The notes: generated by a model not told the origin, from the letters alone. 64,000 nt of DNA from Gyromitra esculenta (GCA_038503075.1 JBCAML010000001.1:1612001-1676000), one strand, 5' to 3'; positions 1-13,420 are shown, counted from the first letter of the stretch. Numbers and translations are program-made.

Positions 1-148
1 CTCCATCAACTATGCTTATATATAATATTCACGTAGAACAGGTTTAAAGTAAAGCTTCTCCCCCCTTTTCCCGGAAAACAGTATATACCACGCAATAGAC
101 CCTCAAGGCTTTCCATGAGCTATCACCGTTAAGCGACATCCCGCAAAT

Positions 149-920
149 ATGTTCTCGTTTCTAACATCCCCGTTCCCTCGCTCAAAGACCTCCCACCAAA
201 ACCCGTTCGTAACAGGTAGTGGGACTTTAAAAAGCACTTCGGAATTCTTCCCTCTCGCCAAATCGAATGGCTCACCAACCGCGACATACGCCATGCGACA
301 ATTCATCCGCCCCGAACCCGGGAACGTACTGGGCAGCCCACCTTACCACTGGCATGGCACGCAAATCGAAACATTTGCTGTCGAGCAAGGAGCCATGACA
401 GTAACACTCGAGGGGGTCAATAAAGATGTTCCGGCAGGTCAAAGTGTTGTGATCAAGCCAGGGCAATACCATACTTTCGCCAATGCTTCCACCGTGGACC
501 CATTGCAAGTCGTCGTTTCCGTGGAAGTGCTGCCAGGAGAGGATCAGGTGGACGAAAGGTTCTTTAGGAATTTATATTCTTACATGGACGACTGCAAAAG
601 GCTGAAGAGGGGACCCTCACCTTTTCAGATGTTGCTATTTATGACTTCTGCGGATACGTATCTCGCTCTACCGTAAGCTCTTGATTTTTTTTCTTTCTTT
701 CTTTATTAGTCGATGAGTATGCCTTTTTCCATACGTGGGGCTCAAGAACTTCGTTTTATTCACTAGTATCCCGTTCGTTCCCAGGGTTATCCAGCGAGGA
801 ATATCAAGAATGATCGGCTTCGTTGGCGGCATTGTGGTAGGAGAATGGCTCCTAGGATTCAAGAGAAGCTATCCCGAATACATGGCCGGGATAGAGCTTG
901 AGGATATGAAGGAAAAGTGA
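149..920 (+). CDS. Cupin-domain protein with hydrophobic C-terminus
   Basis: Two exons, 149-672 and 767-920, give about 225 residues. The 94-bp intron starts GTAAGC and ends CACTAG; this acceptor keeps phase, whereas the nearer one at 709 leads to a stop. Cupin motif 1 is clear: H67-W-H69, then E74 and G81, the His-x-His...Glu metal ligands of the RmlC-like cupin fold. Motif 2 is also present: P104-G105, H108 and N112. A conserved beta-barrel metal site is therefore likely, but the substrate cannot be read from it; cupins include dioxygenases, isomerases and non-enzymatic binders. Exon 2 adds a hydrophobic stretch (MIGFVGGIVVGEWLLGF) that could anchor the protein to a membrane. The start is the first ATG of the open frame. 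The family is seen directly; function is unknown. Confidence 0.8.
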
Positions 921-3716
921 AGTATTACGTGGGATAGCTTCACGCGAGCCGATCGATGTATACTTATTTTGACGGAGGTGGTAACTTTTTCTATCTTTTT
1001 TTGTCAAATATGGGGGGACACATGTATGTTGAAGAGGGTTTTTATTTGGAGTTTGGGAGTTTGGATTATTAGGAAGACCGCAATTGCGAGTAGGTAGAAA
1101 TTTATTACAGAATTTCCTAGAGCCAACAACTGGAATAATCGCTGCCGCAAAGATTATATGTACCTCCTCCCACCATACAACTCTCAATGACGACTGTGCA
1201 GAAATTTCGAAAGCGCGATTGAGGAACCTAAACGTTGAGGTAATTAACTACTGCCAAAGCGCAGTATTTTCGTAGCCACAAGGCCGAAGCAACAACAGCT
1301 CCAGAGCAAATAGACACCCCGCTATGTGCTGTACGTACAGTATGCACTGGTAATACACCCGAAGATCTCGAGTTTCTGCCTACCAAACGGACCCCAGATA
1401 TCCCCCGCCTTACACGTGACAACGGACGATAGACAAATCCGGTTGCAGCAGCCAAAGATTTGTGCCAGTGCCATCGGTGCGTAATACAATAGCCTTCTAA
1501 GGCTGATGTCCATCAGAGAGAGTTGCCCCTCACATCGGTAGCCCTTTGGTTTAAATGCTGATTGATGATGCTGATTGATGCAAAACAATTTGCAATGGCC
1601 AATTAACTCGAAATGCCGCGATATCAGGGGTTTGGAGGAAACATAAGACGCCGATGTCACGACCAGTACGAATTGATAATTAAATCACTCTACTATGCGG
1701 TTTTTTCATCCCACCGGTAATCCACCCCAACCGAGTTCAGAATAATAAAATCAAGCTCAACACGAAAGGGAAAAAAAAAGCCACAGCCTTCTTAGTATAG
1801 TGTTCGGAGGTTAAGAGCTCCGTCAAGTATTATCGACCAAGAAATTTGTACATAAGTAAAAGGCTTAAAAGTTCAATCCAGCGTGAAATCACCAATTACA
1901 TTTATGTGGTCAATTTTCCTTGACACGAGAAACCAGGAGGAACACAACGCTCGGCGCTTTTAAGCAAACTTCAGTTATGTTTTGCTCCTCGGTTTCTCAA
2001 ATGGGCCCTTCCAAGTTACTAGGCACGTAAAGCCAAGAGATCCCAAATCCCTCATTCGATCGAATCGCCGCTTCTCAGTGCGTTTCACCGTTTCTGATAA
2101 CCTTAGCAATTTACTTATTTTGGCTTCATTGAATTTCTTCCAATTCCAATAAGCCCTCATGCTCGCGGGATCCTTTAGGCTCTACTTCTCTTCAATGAAA
2201 GTCCTCATCAGGCCATACAATATATCATACAGGGGCGTTTGGAGTTTTGTCAACCATATTATCGACATTGCCCTACCCTTCCTGTCAGCCAAGATAGATG
2301 CGATGATTGCATGAGAAGCCACAGTGTATGTCATGATAGCACCAAGCGGCCGTCGCAACCGAGGCGACCAGATAACCCAGATTAGCAGTGTAGAATAATT
2401 CGAATTGAAAAGTATTCAGTTGGCTATCCAAACAAGCATATGTAGTTGGAGGCTCTTAATCAGAGGTAGGACTAAAGTGTCCAGCCACGGCCGTAATCAT
2501 CAATCATCACTCGTGCGCAATCGCCAAGTGGAACTAAAGGATAACACCTCTATCGGATCCCATCAGCGCCTTCTCCTTCATAAAACGGATGGATTAAACA
2601 AAAAGAATAGACATCGATCCTGACCCAATAATCGTACAATTCCCCTTGAACTACGTGAAACAGCCTCTTCGCCTCGTTTCCCTGAGACCCCGAGCGGCCA
2701 AAGTCAGGTAGCCCTTAAACTAGATGAATGTTATGCGCACGAGACTCACCAAACCCGCTTCTACATTGTCGCATGGCTACGTGATATCAGATTTGTTTCT
2801 CCAGCACCTAGTTCGTTTTATCCGTAGCTTTACAACAGCAATCAACTTGTGTCTCTCGAACTTGACGCACAGAGTGGCCCCCCAATCAGCACGAAAATCA
2901 TATTTCTCAACCGACTCGAACTTCATGCGGGTAATTGCTACAATCGCCGACAGAGTTCATAGTCTCAACACTGATATATGGTTTCGATCACATATTATCA
3001 CTCGAAATTCACAGTCTCGCTAGAGTTACGGGATTCCTGAGTTGATTGTTTGCTCAAATAATCCCTTATCGCGAATGGGAACTCTATATATACCATCAAT
3101 TACAATAGAAGAAGTTCCAAGCTAACCCCAACGCCACTCACGCTTACTACATGTGCTAAGTAGTATATCTTGTACTATGCATCGCTTGGTAAGACTATAT
3201 ACTTCCCCATATAATTCCCTTCAAATCTCGTGTTCTGAGATATTAGAAAATCTTCTAAGTTATAAGAGTGTAGAGGGAGCTCGAGGGGTTATACACGTCT
3301 GGAACAAAAGCTCTACGCCAAGAAGGCTGTAAGTAATAGAACGACACCCCTTCTAGAGGAGATCAAACCCGAGTCTCCCCAAACCCCTATATTAAATACC
3401 ATCACTTAGTCTAGAATTATGTGATTCATCTTCGCATCAAATGTAACCAAACGATTCACCATGATTTCGGATTGCCCTCGAATATGTAAACCAATTGCAG
3501 CATCACGATCAACTATAATATTTCGTAGGAAGCCCTCTAGAGCTACTCTCTACAACTCAATACAGTCTAGTCAATTGTCTCAACTCGTAGTTTTGGAAAA
3601 ATAAAATTTACTTCAAAATCTCGCTCTTGCAAAATGCACAAAGAAAAAAAAGAAAAGGAATACCTGCATCCTCCTCATTACTATCTACTCCATCTCAATA
3701 TTCCCCCTCTCCCACA
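921..3716. other. Gene-free spacer
   Basis: About 2.8 kb of AT-rich sequence without a convincing gene. The open frames present (for example 2724-3023, and 1322-1660 on the minus strand) have no recognisable motif or codon pattern and are bounded by frequent stops. I see no transposase or reverse-transcriptase motif. It may be decayed repeat sequence, but that is inference. Confidence 0.5.
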
Positions 3717-4752
3717 TCAAAAAATGATGTCTTCATCGTCTTTCTCGCCCAGTAAATCACCACTAGCCTCAACTTTAGACTCTCTAGAGTCTTCTCCAAG
3801 CAGTAGCTTCTTCGCCTTAGCTTCCTTATCTGCAACCTCCTGGTCGCGATGTTTCTTCCCCTGTACCTTCTTGAGACGATAGAATTCTTCACGATCGAGT
3901 TCGTCGAGTTCGCTGTTGATGTATTTGATTGTATTTTCGGTACGAGGGATGATGACGTGCTCGATTGCATTAACACGACGGTTAACGACCTTAATCACAT
4001 CATCCAGGATCACGAATGCAGTCTATAACCCATAAAAAAATCAGCCATCTCTATCTCTCCACACACACACACACATCCCCTCCCCCCCAAAAAAAACTAA
4101 CCTGTAAGCTCGCTAGCTCTACAAGCGTCTCTACAGCCTTTCCATAAACCTCTCTACACCTCTGAACCTGCTGCCCACCTCTCCCCAGTCCCGTCAACCC
4201 GAAGTCCGAAGTCCCCTCAACAATATAGCTTTCAAACGCCGGCAGCAACACCCCAGACACGTTTTCCTGCTTCGTGCGGATCCGGAACCTCGCGGTCTTG
4301 ACGGACTCCTGGACCTGGTAACCCAAGTTACTGCCGCCGCCAGTAGCATACGTAACTTCTGCAAGCGAGAAAGCTGCAATTTGCATCACGCGGCCCATCT
4401 TACGCTTTGCTTCATCGATACGACGGGTAATCTCGCGGAAACGTTTGGTGAGGGCTTCGGATTTACGTTTGAGTAAAGAGTGACCTTGTAACCGGTTGGA
4501 TAACTATTTTAGCTGGGAAGCATTGGCCTATAAGGAAGCAAGAGGGGGAAGGGGGGGGAATAGCGGGGTTGAGGATACCAATTTCAGCGCCTTTCAACTT
4601 CGATTTCATCAATCCCAATGACTGTCGGGTCGCGAAGACCGCTTCTCGGTTCTATAGCTCCTCAATCAGCTCTATCCCCCCTCTTCAACGACTTCCCCAC
4701 GGGTTATCCGGGGGATCGAGAGATGGAATTAACTTACACCTGTTCCAGACAT
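3717..4752 (-). CDS. VMA8: V-type proton ATPase subunit D
   Basis: Four exons on the minus strand (4738-4752, 4579-4651, 4102-4484, 3717-4022) give 258 residues, the usual length for the fungal protein. Subunit D is the central rotor stalk of the V1 sector; it transmits ATP-hydrolysis rotation to the membrane ring that pumps protons into the vacuole. Family sequence is seen throughout: an N-terminal REAVFATR segment, LLKRKSEAL, then [13 protein letters not shown], and the C-terminal helix with [13 protein letters not shown] and [14 protein letters not shown]. The first exon is only 15 bp (MSGTG), a common layout for this gene, and the phase matches at every junction. The tail is acidic ([10 protein letters not shown]). 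No anomalies. The gene lies tail-to-head with the Anp1-type gene, with 1.1 kb between them. Confidence 0.95.
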
Positions 4753-5872
4753 GACGAGGTCGAGCTTGGCGCTAGGCTTGAGAGAAGGAGGTCGGGGTTA
4801 AGCGTTAGTATTTAGGGAAAGTGGTGGTTATTGCCGAAGCTTGAGGTCGTTGCACGTCATATGCGGTCCCAAGAAAGGTGGAGGAGGCTCAAATCGAGGT
4901 TCGAGATTTAGCGTTTCCGCAGCGTGGATTTTTAGTGTTCTGGAGTATTTTACGCGTGGCATGAGTATATTCTAGAATGCGTGGGGGGGAGTTCAAGTAT
5001 GTAGATAACATGACACGCAAGCACATTATTTCATACATCCCCTGGCACTACTGTATAGGATTGTTTATTATGAATTTTGATTCCATTGTTCATATATATT
5101 CATTTCCTAGCCTATGATAGCCGAATTTCATAGTGCGGGAGCGAGTGAGAACCCGTGATCACCGATGATCCCCTCTCCTTTCCATTCCTTTCCTTTCCTT
5201 GATAGTCAACCCTTCTACCATGATTCCATACATGCGTAAAATATAGGATATATATCCTCAGAAAAACCTACCCGAGAGATCTAAACACAGTCAAAAAACA
5301 AAAACAAGTAATCGAAATAGAGAAAAACTAAATAGAGAAAAACATAAAGTAGAGCAAAGAAAACTAAACAATAAAAAGAATATAGGGTACTACGCTCATC
5401 GAGTATCTATGCAGTACCAGGTGCCATCAAAAAAAAAAAGGATATAAAAAAAGATAACCTCACGAGTTTATCAGCTCCTATTTCCCTTGAAGCAGTAGCA
5501 AAAACGGGAAGCAGCTCCTCTCTCCCACCTCCACCCAAACCAGAACCCAGAAACAAAAAAAGACACACGAAAAGCACACCAAACACTATAAGACGATATA
5601 AAAAAAAAGCTTTTCTTTCTTAAAATATGAAATACCGAAGCCCCATTTCGCTCCAACAATGAGACAAAAAAATTCATAACAATTGACAAAAACACCACAA
5701 CCGGTACAACATTATACGTATGAACAAACTCGCCAAAACCTTCAGGTGTAATTCACCTAATCGCTTGTATCACGAGTAAGTCCGTTTTCATTAGCCTGCC
5801 ACCAAAGTGCTCTCGTCAGCCTCTCATCATTGCCTGTATGTCCCAAAAGTCCCTGCGCTGAATTGGTGCAGC
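4753..5872. other. Spacer between the VMA8 and ANP1-like genes
   Basis: It holds the VMA8 promoter and the 3' region of the Anp1-type gene, both on the minus strand. The sequence around 5280-5480 is dominated by A-rich runs. A short motif at 5135-5171 recurs at 8628-8665. No coding sequence was recognised. Confidence 0.5.
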
Positions 5873-7665
5873 TCATACTTCGTCCACTTTGCCGCCACCA
5901 CCAGCCTTCAATCCAACTTTAACTACTGCTTCTCCCTCTCCGGCATGTGCATGCGGTCCAGCTTCTCCACCACCGAGGGCTCGATCCTGCTCATCCTTTT
6001 GCCTCACGGCTGCGTCGGCAATATCCTTTTTATCTTGCTCCCATTGATCCTTTGGGTCGTTCCAAGACTCCTGCATTTTCTTTTTCCTTTCTGCCTCTTC
6101 TCTCTCCTCGGCTTCTTTGGCAAGACGCTCCTCTTCCATACGTTCCATGTGCTTCAAATCGTCGGCTGAGGGCTCGTACAAATGCCAGATTGTGTAATGT
6201 GGAAGGCCCACAACAGAGAATTTCATCCGCTTCGCCATCTATATCGTTTATTTACGCATCAGATTACTGCCCCTCATATTTGATGGAAGTAGAAGAGGAG
6301 TGAAAACAAACCTTTCCGAAGCCCTCAGTCTCGGCATGCTTCTCAAACGAGAAGGCCGGGAAATGTACCCCAGCCCTAAAAACTCTAGCCTTAGCAAGAA
6401 TACTTACTCCCCCGACCCCATCAATTTCCATCTCGACATCCGGATCACCATAGGGGTCCCTAAGGTAGGCGAGATGTGGTCTCCAGGTAGCGTATTCTGC
6501 GTATCCTTCGACAATAACGGCATCTTCATCAAGAGTGTCGGCAAGAGCGAGAGCGGTCTCAGATTCTTGCCACGAGTTGAGATCGTACGGTTGCTCACCG
6601 CCAAGCCAGTCGGGGAGAGGTCGCCATACATCTAGGTTTCGCATCACGTCATTAGCTGCAATTGTCCCCCCCAAAAAAAGCGATGAAATCCGCAGGTCCA
6701 AAAAAAGATAAAAAAATATCATAATCAGAAAGAAATAGTGATTATTTGTCTCATTAGGTAGATAGCCCTCTGAAGTAGCAAATACGTTTGTGTAGCATCA
6801 TATGATTGGGAAAAATGGGGAAAGTACAAGGAGTGCAACTTACTCGGCACAATCACGTCCTTATTATGTCTCATCAGATCTTCCAAAATAGTTGGGGGAG
6901 CAGTCTCCACATCCGCATCTCTCCAATATACCCAACTATGGTAGGGCCTCAAAGTTGCGCTCAACAACCAATTCCTCGCTTGCGCCATCGTCTTCCTTCT
7001 GCTCGCCTGGGCTGCAAAGCCGTGCCTGTTCTCTACATCCTGCTGGACCTTTTGTCCGAAATCCTTCTCGATAACCGAGATTTCTCCAAAGCTCTGGGAG
7101 TGATCTGGATCCGTCTGGAGTTTTTCAAGGTAGTCGATCAATAGCGGTAGAGTCCTATCCTTTGAATCCGATACCAAAAATGCAAGGTCGATCAGGTGAT
7201 GTGGATATGTAAAGTTCCGTAGATGTGAGAAAAACATGGGTAGATGAGGTTCCGCGTCGCGGAGTGGCACACACATGAGGATCCGCTCCTCTTTCTCCCA
7301 CCCCCGAGCACTGCCTTGTACATTTGACAGGTCGTAGTGGCGAACAGTAGAGATTGTTGGATCATCACGAAGGAGCACCGACAGTCCGATAGATGGCAAG
7401 AGAATCTGTCGGAACGACGGGAATATAAGGAGCAAGATAATGGCTGATACTAGTGCGATTGTACATATTCTGACGATAATCTGTCGTCGCCAACGTAAAG
7501 CAGGCTGCGCCCGAGGTTGAAATCTACAGCAAGGGGATCTGTGAGTATAGTTCTCATGACCGCTGAGGGGTGCATGGCAGATGGAGAAACTGGTGGGGAA
7601 GGGAGAGGGTGTTGTTACCTGTGGGGAGAGATAGAGAAATTACTGGGACCGTAGGCGTTGCCATT
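5873..7665 (-). CDS. ANP1: Anp1/Mnn9/Van1-family mannosyltransferase, mannan polymerase II subunit
   Basis: Four minus-strand exons (7619-7665, 6844-7523, 6312-6655, 5873-6238) give 478 residues. The family extends the alpha-1,6-mannan backbone of N-glycans in the cis-Golgi, as part of the M-Pol complexes. The protein has type II topology: a short basic cytosolic head (RWRRQ), then one membrane segment at about residues 31-50, then the lumenal catalytic domain. The nucleotide-sugar/metal motif D218-A-D220 lies in WVYWRDADVET, followed by WRPLPDWLGG and EPYDLNSW-like family sequence. The C-terminus has a charged coiled coil rich in Glu and Lys (about residues 370-430), then a Gly/Val-rich end. 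I prefer Anp1 over Mnn9 or Van1 because of this long charged extension, but the assignment among the three paralogs is less certain than the family. Confidence 0.88.
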
Positions 7666-8960
7666 GGTATAAGCGTGGGAGTGCCTGGGCATCATCGCAG
7701 GCGACGATACATGCGATGATGGTGCTGGAGACCGGAGAAGGGTGTGAGGAGGGTGCGAAGATGGTGCTGGAATCGGAGTTGTCTTGTTGTCTTGCCAGGA
7801 GAGAGAAGGAGGCTCTAGAAAGGGATGCAGGCAGAAAAGAAAGGGGACACGACGAGAAAGAAGCTCAGGAACGTTTACGTCGGGATCCCTGCCTTACGTG
7901 CTTTGCCAGGCAAAAATGCACCTCCGAAAAAAAACACCGAATAAAATGAACAGATGGGCCCTCCCCACACAAGAGAGTCCGAATTCGAAACGAATGGCCT
8001 TGCAAACAGGAAGCGGAGATGGAGAATTGATTCGAAGGAGGCAATGATGGGCGTTACGGATGCGGACGGTCCCTGGGCTCTTGACACGATGCCAACGCTG
8101 ATCTCCTTGCGGGTTCTTCACCTAATCTCTTACCCGAGTGGACCTTCCGATTTGCATTCCTACAGCCTGCAAAACCGACGCCCCAGCTGAAGAAAAAGCG
8201 TGAGCGAAGCGAAAATAAAATAAAAACATTTGTGCCCCCGAAGAAGCTGACATGTTCCGTGAACCCGTCCATGGTCGCTGACATGCCGCCTGCTGAAAAC
8301 GGGTTGCGAGATCTCGCATAGCGCTTATTTTTAGGTCTCCAGTATCGTGCGTTGTGCCCAGAATACATGTAGGTTCCACGATTCCCCCCTTTCTTTTTTG
8401 TTCCTGCAACCCAAACACTCTCTTCCATTTCTCGGCGCGACTTTCCTCACCCATAAAATTGACGTCATGGAAAAAAAAACCTCAAGTCTAACCCGCCGTT
8501 CTTCTAGCGGGGTGTAGATTAATATAGACGGAGATTAGGCCTCAACATGAAGCGGCCAAGAGAACATGGTGTGGTTTGGAACGGTACTGCAATGAGTGTC
8601 AATCCCTGACAAAAACGGACAATTCTAGCGGGCAGCGAGTGAGGAACCGTGATCGCCAGCCATCCACAACAAACCACTAGGAACAAACACCACAAACGCT
8701 ACGATCTCCAAGATAAATAGCCCCAGTAGTAGTATCACCTTGTCTTTTTATCGTCTGATAAAACGTCATTGCTGCTCGTTTAACATGTGTTCTTCTAACA
8801 CCACAGTAAATTGTTTCTAGCTTATCGCTGACCACTGCATGCCGTTGGTTACGCTACATAACAAACACCAAAAACAGTCACACATTTTTACATCGTCTCG
8901 TCGTCTCTTCGTATCTCGTCTCACCTACATGTAGTTCTTATCCAACCGCTTCTACGCGTG

Positions 8961-9027
8961 CTACTCCTCTGAATACTAGATAGATAGATAGATTTGTCAT
9001 TCACTCCTCTGAATGCTCCTCTGAATA
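8961..9027. repeat. GATA microsatellite and CTCCTCTGAAT repeats
   Basis: A four-unit GATA-type tetranucleotide run at 8978-8994 is bracketed by three copies of the 11-mer CTCCTCTGAAT, at about 8963, 9004 and 9015. It looks like local slippage or duplication. Confidence 0.7.
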
Positions 9028-9382
9028 CGCTGAAATTCAAGTAGCAAACCCACTCCCTTAAATACGACCGTAGAGGGTACCCCAAGGGACAATTAAATGG
9101 GCGTGTATACAACATCCCAGATACCTATTCACCTCCAATATAATCCAGTCAAATCGTGACAAGACGATATAGCCTCCTCGGCCAATAATGTCACTAACTC
9201 TAATCGGAGCTAGAGGGTATTTTTTTAATATATCAGTTAAGCTAGAGACGAATCAATACCGGAAACATTCAATTCAATGTAATCTTGCTATGCTTCCCGT
9301 AAAACCTACACGTAGATCTTATCCTAGTATTACTCCCGGCTTTGAAATTCTCTTTTCTTGCACTATGTATATATGTGCATGT

Positions 9383-9611
9383 ACCGTAGAAGCTGGACAA
9401 ATACAGACCGTTGCCAAAAGGGGCGTCTGGGATACTATCCTAATAACAGCGAAGATTAAGCCAGTTTTGGTGAGTTTTCTCTACGAACAGACACTAACAG
9501 CCTCAGCTGAGCCGTCTTCCCCTCAATTTTAACGTAAATCTATCCCTCAAGAAGTATAGCATTCCAGGCTCCCCTCTTGGCAACGGTCTGTATTTGTCCA
9601 GCTTCTACGGT
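9383..9611. repeat. Inverted repeat (foldback element), arms of 41 bp
   Basis: The arm at 9383-9423 and the reverse complement of 9571-9611 differ at one base in 41. Weaker similarity continues about 15 bp further inward. The loop is about 147 bp and lacks any coding motif. The structure resembles a miniature inverted-repeat element or a transcribed hairpin. No clear target-site duplication was found by eye. Confidence 0.75.
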
Positions 9612-10234
9612 ATCACTCTCAGTCACATTGTGTCACTCGCTACTAAATTTCATGACAAACATCGTCACACGAAACAAGTGATTATGCTTCATCTTTACTC
9701 TAATTAATGGAAGCGAATCACCCCTTGACTAGTTTAGCATATATACATTCATAGAATACTCTCGTCTCCAGTGACTCCAGCCTTCACCCATAAATATAGG
9801 CGATACTCTACACACCAGATTATAGATCTCACTATGAACCATATTTATATATAAGCTTCTCGCCTTCGCTCTAGTTAGAGTTTAAATCACCCACACCCCA
9901 TACTTCACTTTTGGAAAAATTGTAAAATAATTTTTTTTATCCTTCTGGTATTGGTATCATGTTCTTTTCGTACAACCTTTTCGCATCACTACTTACAATA
10001 ACCCTAGGACGTTAACTAAAAGAAACAATGAAAAACCCTGGACAGCCGTGAAACTCATCCATCTATGTATCAAGCACCCTCTCTCCGAGCCTTTGAGACC
10101 CGCTCACAAAATACTTTTTTAGAAACCCCGATAAGAAAAAAGCAGGAATGAAGCGATAAAACCAAGTAGAAACTACCATTCAGTTTTCAAAAAAGAAAAT
10201 TTCGAACGGCCGCAAATAGTCAAAGGTAGAGCAT

Positions 10235-13200
10235 TTAACGTTTGGGTGTACTCGGAGTGGCGGTCCCGGTAGTATTCATGCTGAATGGAGCCTACGATAA
10301 ATTAGCATCATGGTGGAGGATTTACGGACAAGAACAGCGTTGCTTACCAGGACTTTCTTCGCGTTGCATATCCTCCAAGCCAATTTCCTCACATTCCCGT
10401 CTGCCTGGACGACTTCCGGCGCAAAATCCACGCCGAACATCTCTTTGACCGCATAAACAACCCTCCTAGCATACTTTTCTTCGCCCAGCCCGCCGAATTC
10501 CTCTAGGACAGTTGCTGGCGCCAGATCGTCATTTCGGTCAAAGCATCTGATAACAACCGGCAGCAGGTGCTTCTCGACTTTCTCCTGCATTTCTTCGGTA
10601 TCCATGTATGCAAAATCCTCATCATCCTCTAGTTCAACCTTCTCAATCGCGACCTCGAAGGGCAAACTGATGGCCATAACGTTGTGTTTCCCGTCGTGAT
10701 GATACCTGAATTCGTATACACCGTTACCCCAGAATGTCTTGTCGCAGGCAAACTCCACTTCGCCTTTGAAAACTGCTTCTCCATCTTCTGAGGAAACATC
10801 CTTAACGTCTGAAGAAACGATGCCACTTTCTGGGTCCTCGGATAGGTCATATTCGTCTTTGCAAGTTGCAATCCACCTTCCCATAGATGCGATCTTGGTG
10901 ACAAGACGAGAACGGTTATCGGTTATCCTGTATAATCCAATCCAATCCTTCCTTGAATGGTTAACTGGGGCGGTCCATGCAACCCTAATCGGCTCTCCGT
11001 AAGGTACAGACAGGCTTTGAGATTCTTCCGAGTTCTTCCGTTCCGTTGCGTTCAGGATTTCCAGAGAATATTTCTTAACATCGTAATTCGCAAGGTCGTC
11101 AGCGAGGAGGGTGATGGATAGTTTGGCAGGGTACTGCGAAAACAAGAACTGAGTGTCTTTGACGACACCCATAACTCCTTGAGCAAATTTTGGTCTAGCT
11201 GATTCCAAGAACTCCTCGACGAAGTCTGTGGCCTCAGTGAGAACTTTATCAACGGAGCCCTGGAAGGACTTGACATGATTCGCGACTGGTGGGGGGATAG
11301 CTTTCTTAATTGTCCTGACCACTCCTGCCTCCCGACGGATTTGATTGCCATACAACTTCTCCATATGGGGCCTCTCGATCAGTTGGATGAACAAGAGAGC
11401 GCAGACATGTGACAAAAGGCCCAACATAAATACGGCGGAAGAGGACGTAATCAAGACGATACCCCAAATCCCTGCACAGCCAATGAGACGCTCCGGGTTG
11501 TTGAGATATCTGTAAATACCCGAATATGTCAAATTGGGGTTAGGGAGCTCGAAAAAGAAGTCTCCGTAAAACCATCCAAATTCACCAAGGGATTCATAAA
11601 TAGAGGTCGCGGTCCAGAGTTGAAGTGCAATGAGCATAAAACCAACGGTATGTCTGAAAAGCACAAGCCCCTCCTCTCCAGCAGGCCAGTGGTACATTTT
11701 CCACCCGGCAGCCATGAATGATGCGTGGCACATAACCAAGGAAACATGATATAGTCCTTTCCATTGCCTCCAAGCCTCCTCTCTAGTCTCACCAAATTTC
11801 AAAAAGTGACGGAACCAGGACTTGTTATTGCTTTGGCCAACGAGAATTGCGCCAATACCCACGGTATGCCAGAGCCTCCAGATGAGAGCATGGAGGACAA
11901 AGAGAGCCTGAATTACGGGTGTCTCTGATGTCAAGAGGGTCATGGAAACAAGATAAACGAGCAAGAGAATTGTCGTGAGGTGGGTGTTGTGGAAAAGATG
12001 GAATTTTCCGAGTAATTTGTGATCCTGTGCCGTAGCTGCTACATCCTCGCCAACAGCCATAGAGATTGATGAAGACGAACTTGATCTTTTTCCTCCAGAA
12101 GAGCTAGGACGGATATTGGGTTGTGGTGGGGTTGATTTGCGGCGCGGGGCAGGAGGATTATACGTTTTATCGATGTGAGGGTTTTCAACAACCGTAAGGA
12201 ATGCAAATTGAGCTGCGTGTGCGATGAGGGAAGTAAAGAGAACCGTGTAAGATGCTGCCATGAGAGAGATACCCTATAAAGTTGTTAATAAGCATGCTTT
12301 TCTTGTCTCTCCACTTTAAGTTATATATAAGAAGCGCTACTCACGTAATATCCGGCATAGCCAACAGAGTACATAGGGTGGGGTGCCATCTCGAAAACGC
12401 CATCGAAAGTGAGATTTTGGTCAATGAGGAAGAAGAAATCTCCCCAGTCTGTAGTCCCAGAAATTGTTTAGCTTCATATTCATTTTACGTGATAAAATAA
12501 TGTCCATCATATTTATGATGGTGGCAGTTGAGAGGGCGAATCCATAAGAGGTTTCGGTGGATTGGAATCCGGGATACTTACACCAGGCATAGTCCTTGAC
12601 AACTCTGTGAGCGTCCAATTTGACCCAAAGGTTGAACATAAACAGAACAATCCCGCCGATCCATCTTCCCGATGTCAATCCCCAACCCTCGCCCTCGGGA
12701 ACATGGGCGCAAGAGATGGCAAAAAGCACATAGCTCACAAAGTCACACATCAAGATCAGATCAACGATTCTGCGGAAGACTAGCCAAGTGTTATACTCTA
12801 TAGGTGCTTCCTCGAAAACATAATCTCCGTTCTTCACTTCATCAGGGATTTTGGTCTCAATCTCATTCTTAATGAGCTTGCAAATAGTTGGCTGGCGTGA
12901 AGCATCAAAAATACCATATCTACGAGCCCAATAAATAAGCCGTTTATGGTTAGACTGATGGTGCAGCAAATAGCCAATTCCGAAATTGTAGCAGGTTCTC
13001 CAGAAGAGGAATGAAACCAATAATACAGGAGTACGAAGTGACGAGGGAAGAAAATATAGCAGGGCGATATGTACTGCTAGGACCCCGAGAATGAGGATGT
13101 CTGATAAGTTCTTCGGTTGAGTGGGTGATAATAGGGTAGAAACCATATCGTGGGTTTGGGGAACAACAAAGACTGAACATTGTCATCCTGTCAGTCTAAA

Positions 13201-13420
13201 AATCACTAAACGAGGGAAGCAGTGGATAGTTACTTGTGCCATCAGGCGTGCGACCAAAAGTCTTGCGGGGCTTCAAAGGGTCATCGTCAACCACCACCGC
13301 ACTATCCGTCAAAATATCGTTTTCCGTCGAGCTACTATTTGCGTTATCATTCGCGGGCTTACTACGAAGCTTCAAGTTGACCAATTTGGAGCCGTTAGGC
13401 TCCTCAGTCTCCACGACCAT
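10235..13420 (-). CDS. CHO2: Phosphatidylethanolamine N-methyltransferase
   Basis: Five minus-strand exons (13234-13420, 12582-13172, 12345-12448, 10348-12273, 10235-10291) give 954 residues, the normal length for fungal CHO2. The enzyme makes the first S-adenosylmethionine-dependent methylation of phosphatidylethanolamine, towards phosphatidylcholine, in the ER membrane. Family landmarks are [10 protein letters not shown] and VPQTHDMVS near the N-terminus, [11 protein letters not shown], then [18 protein letters not shown] spanning the exon 3/4 junction, and [14 protein letters not shown]. Many hydrophobic segments occupy the first 60%; the last 40% is soluble and ends in [18 protein letters not shown]. 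The final 57-bp exon is supported because reading through the intron gives an unrelated tail, whereas splicing restores the conserved [13 protein letters not shown]. Nothing suggests inactivation. Confidence 0.95.

Larger units (their letters stand above)
7666..10234. other. Spacer with foldback element
   Basis: No gene is recognised in 2.6 kb. It contains an inverted repeat at 9383-9611, short tandem repeats near 8961-9027, and a copy of the motif shared with 5135-5171. Open frames such as 8054-8428 (minus) overlap low-complexity sequence and look fortuitous. Confidence 0.5.

Noticed and set aside
8054..8428. 124-codon minus-strand frame
   Set aside because: It contains low-complexity Phe/Arg runs and has no motif or intron structure.
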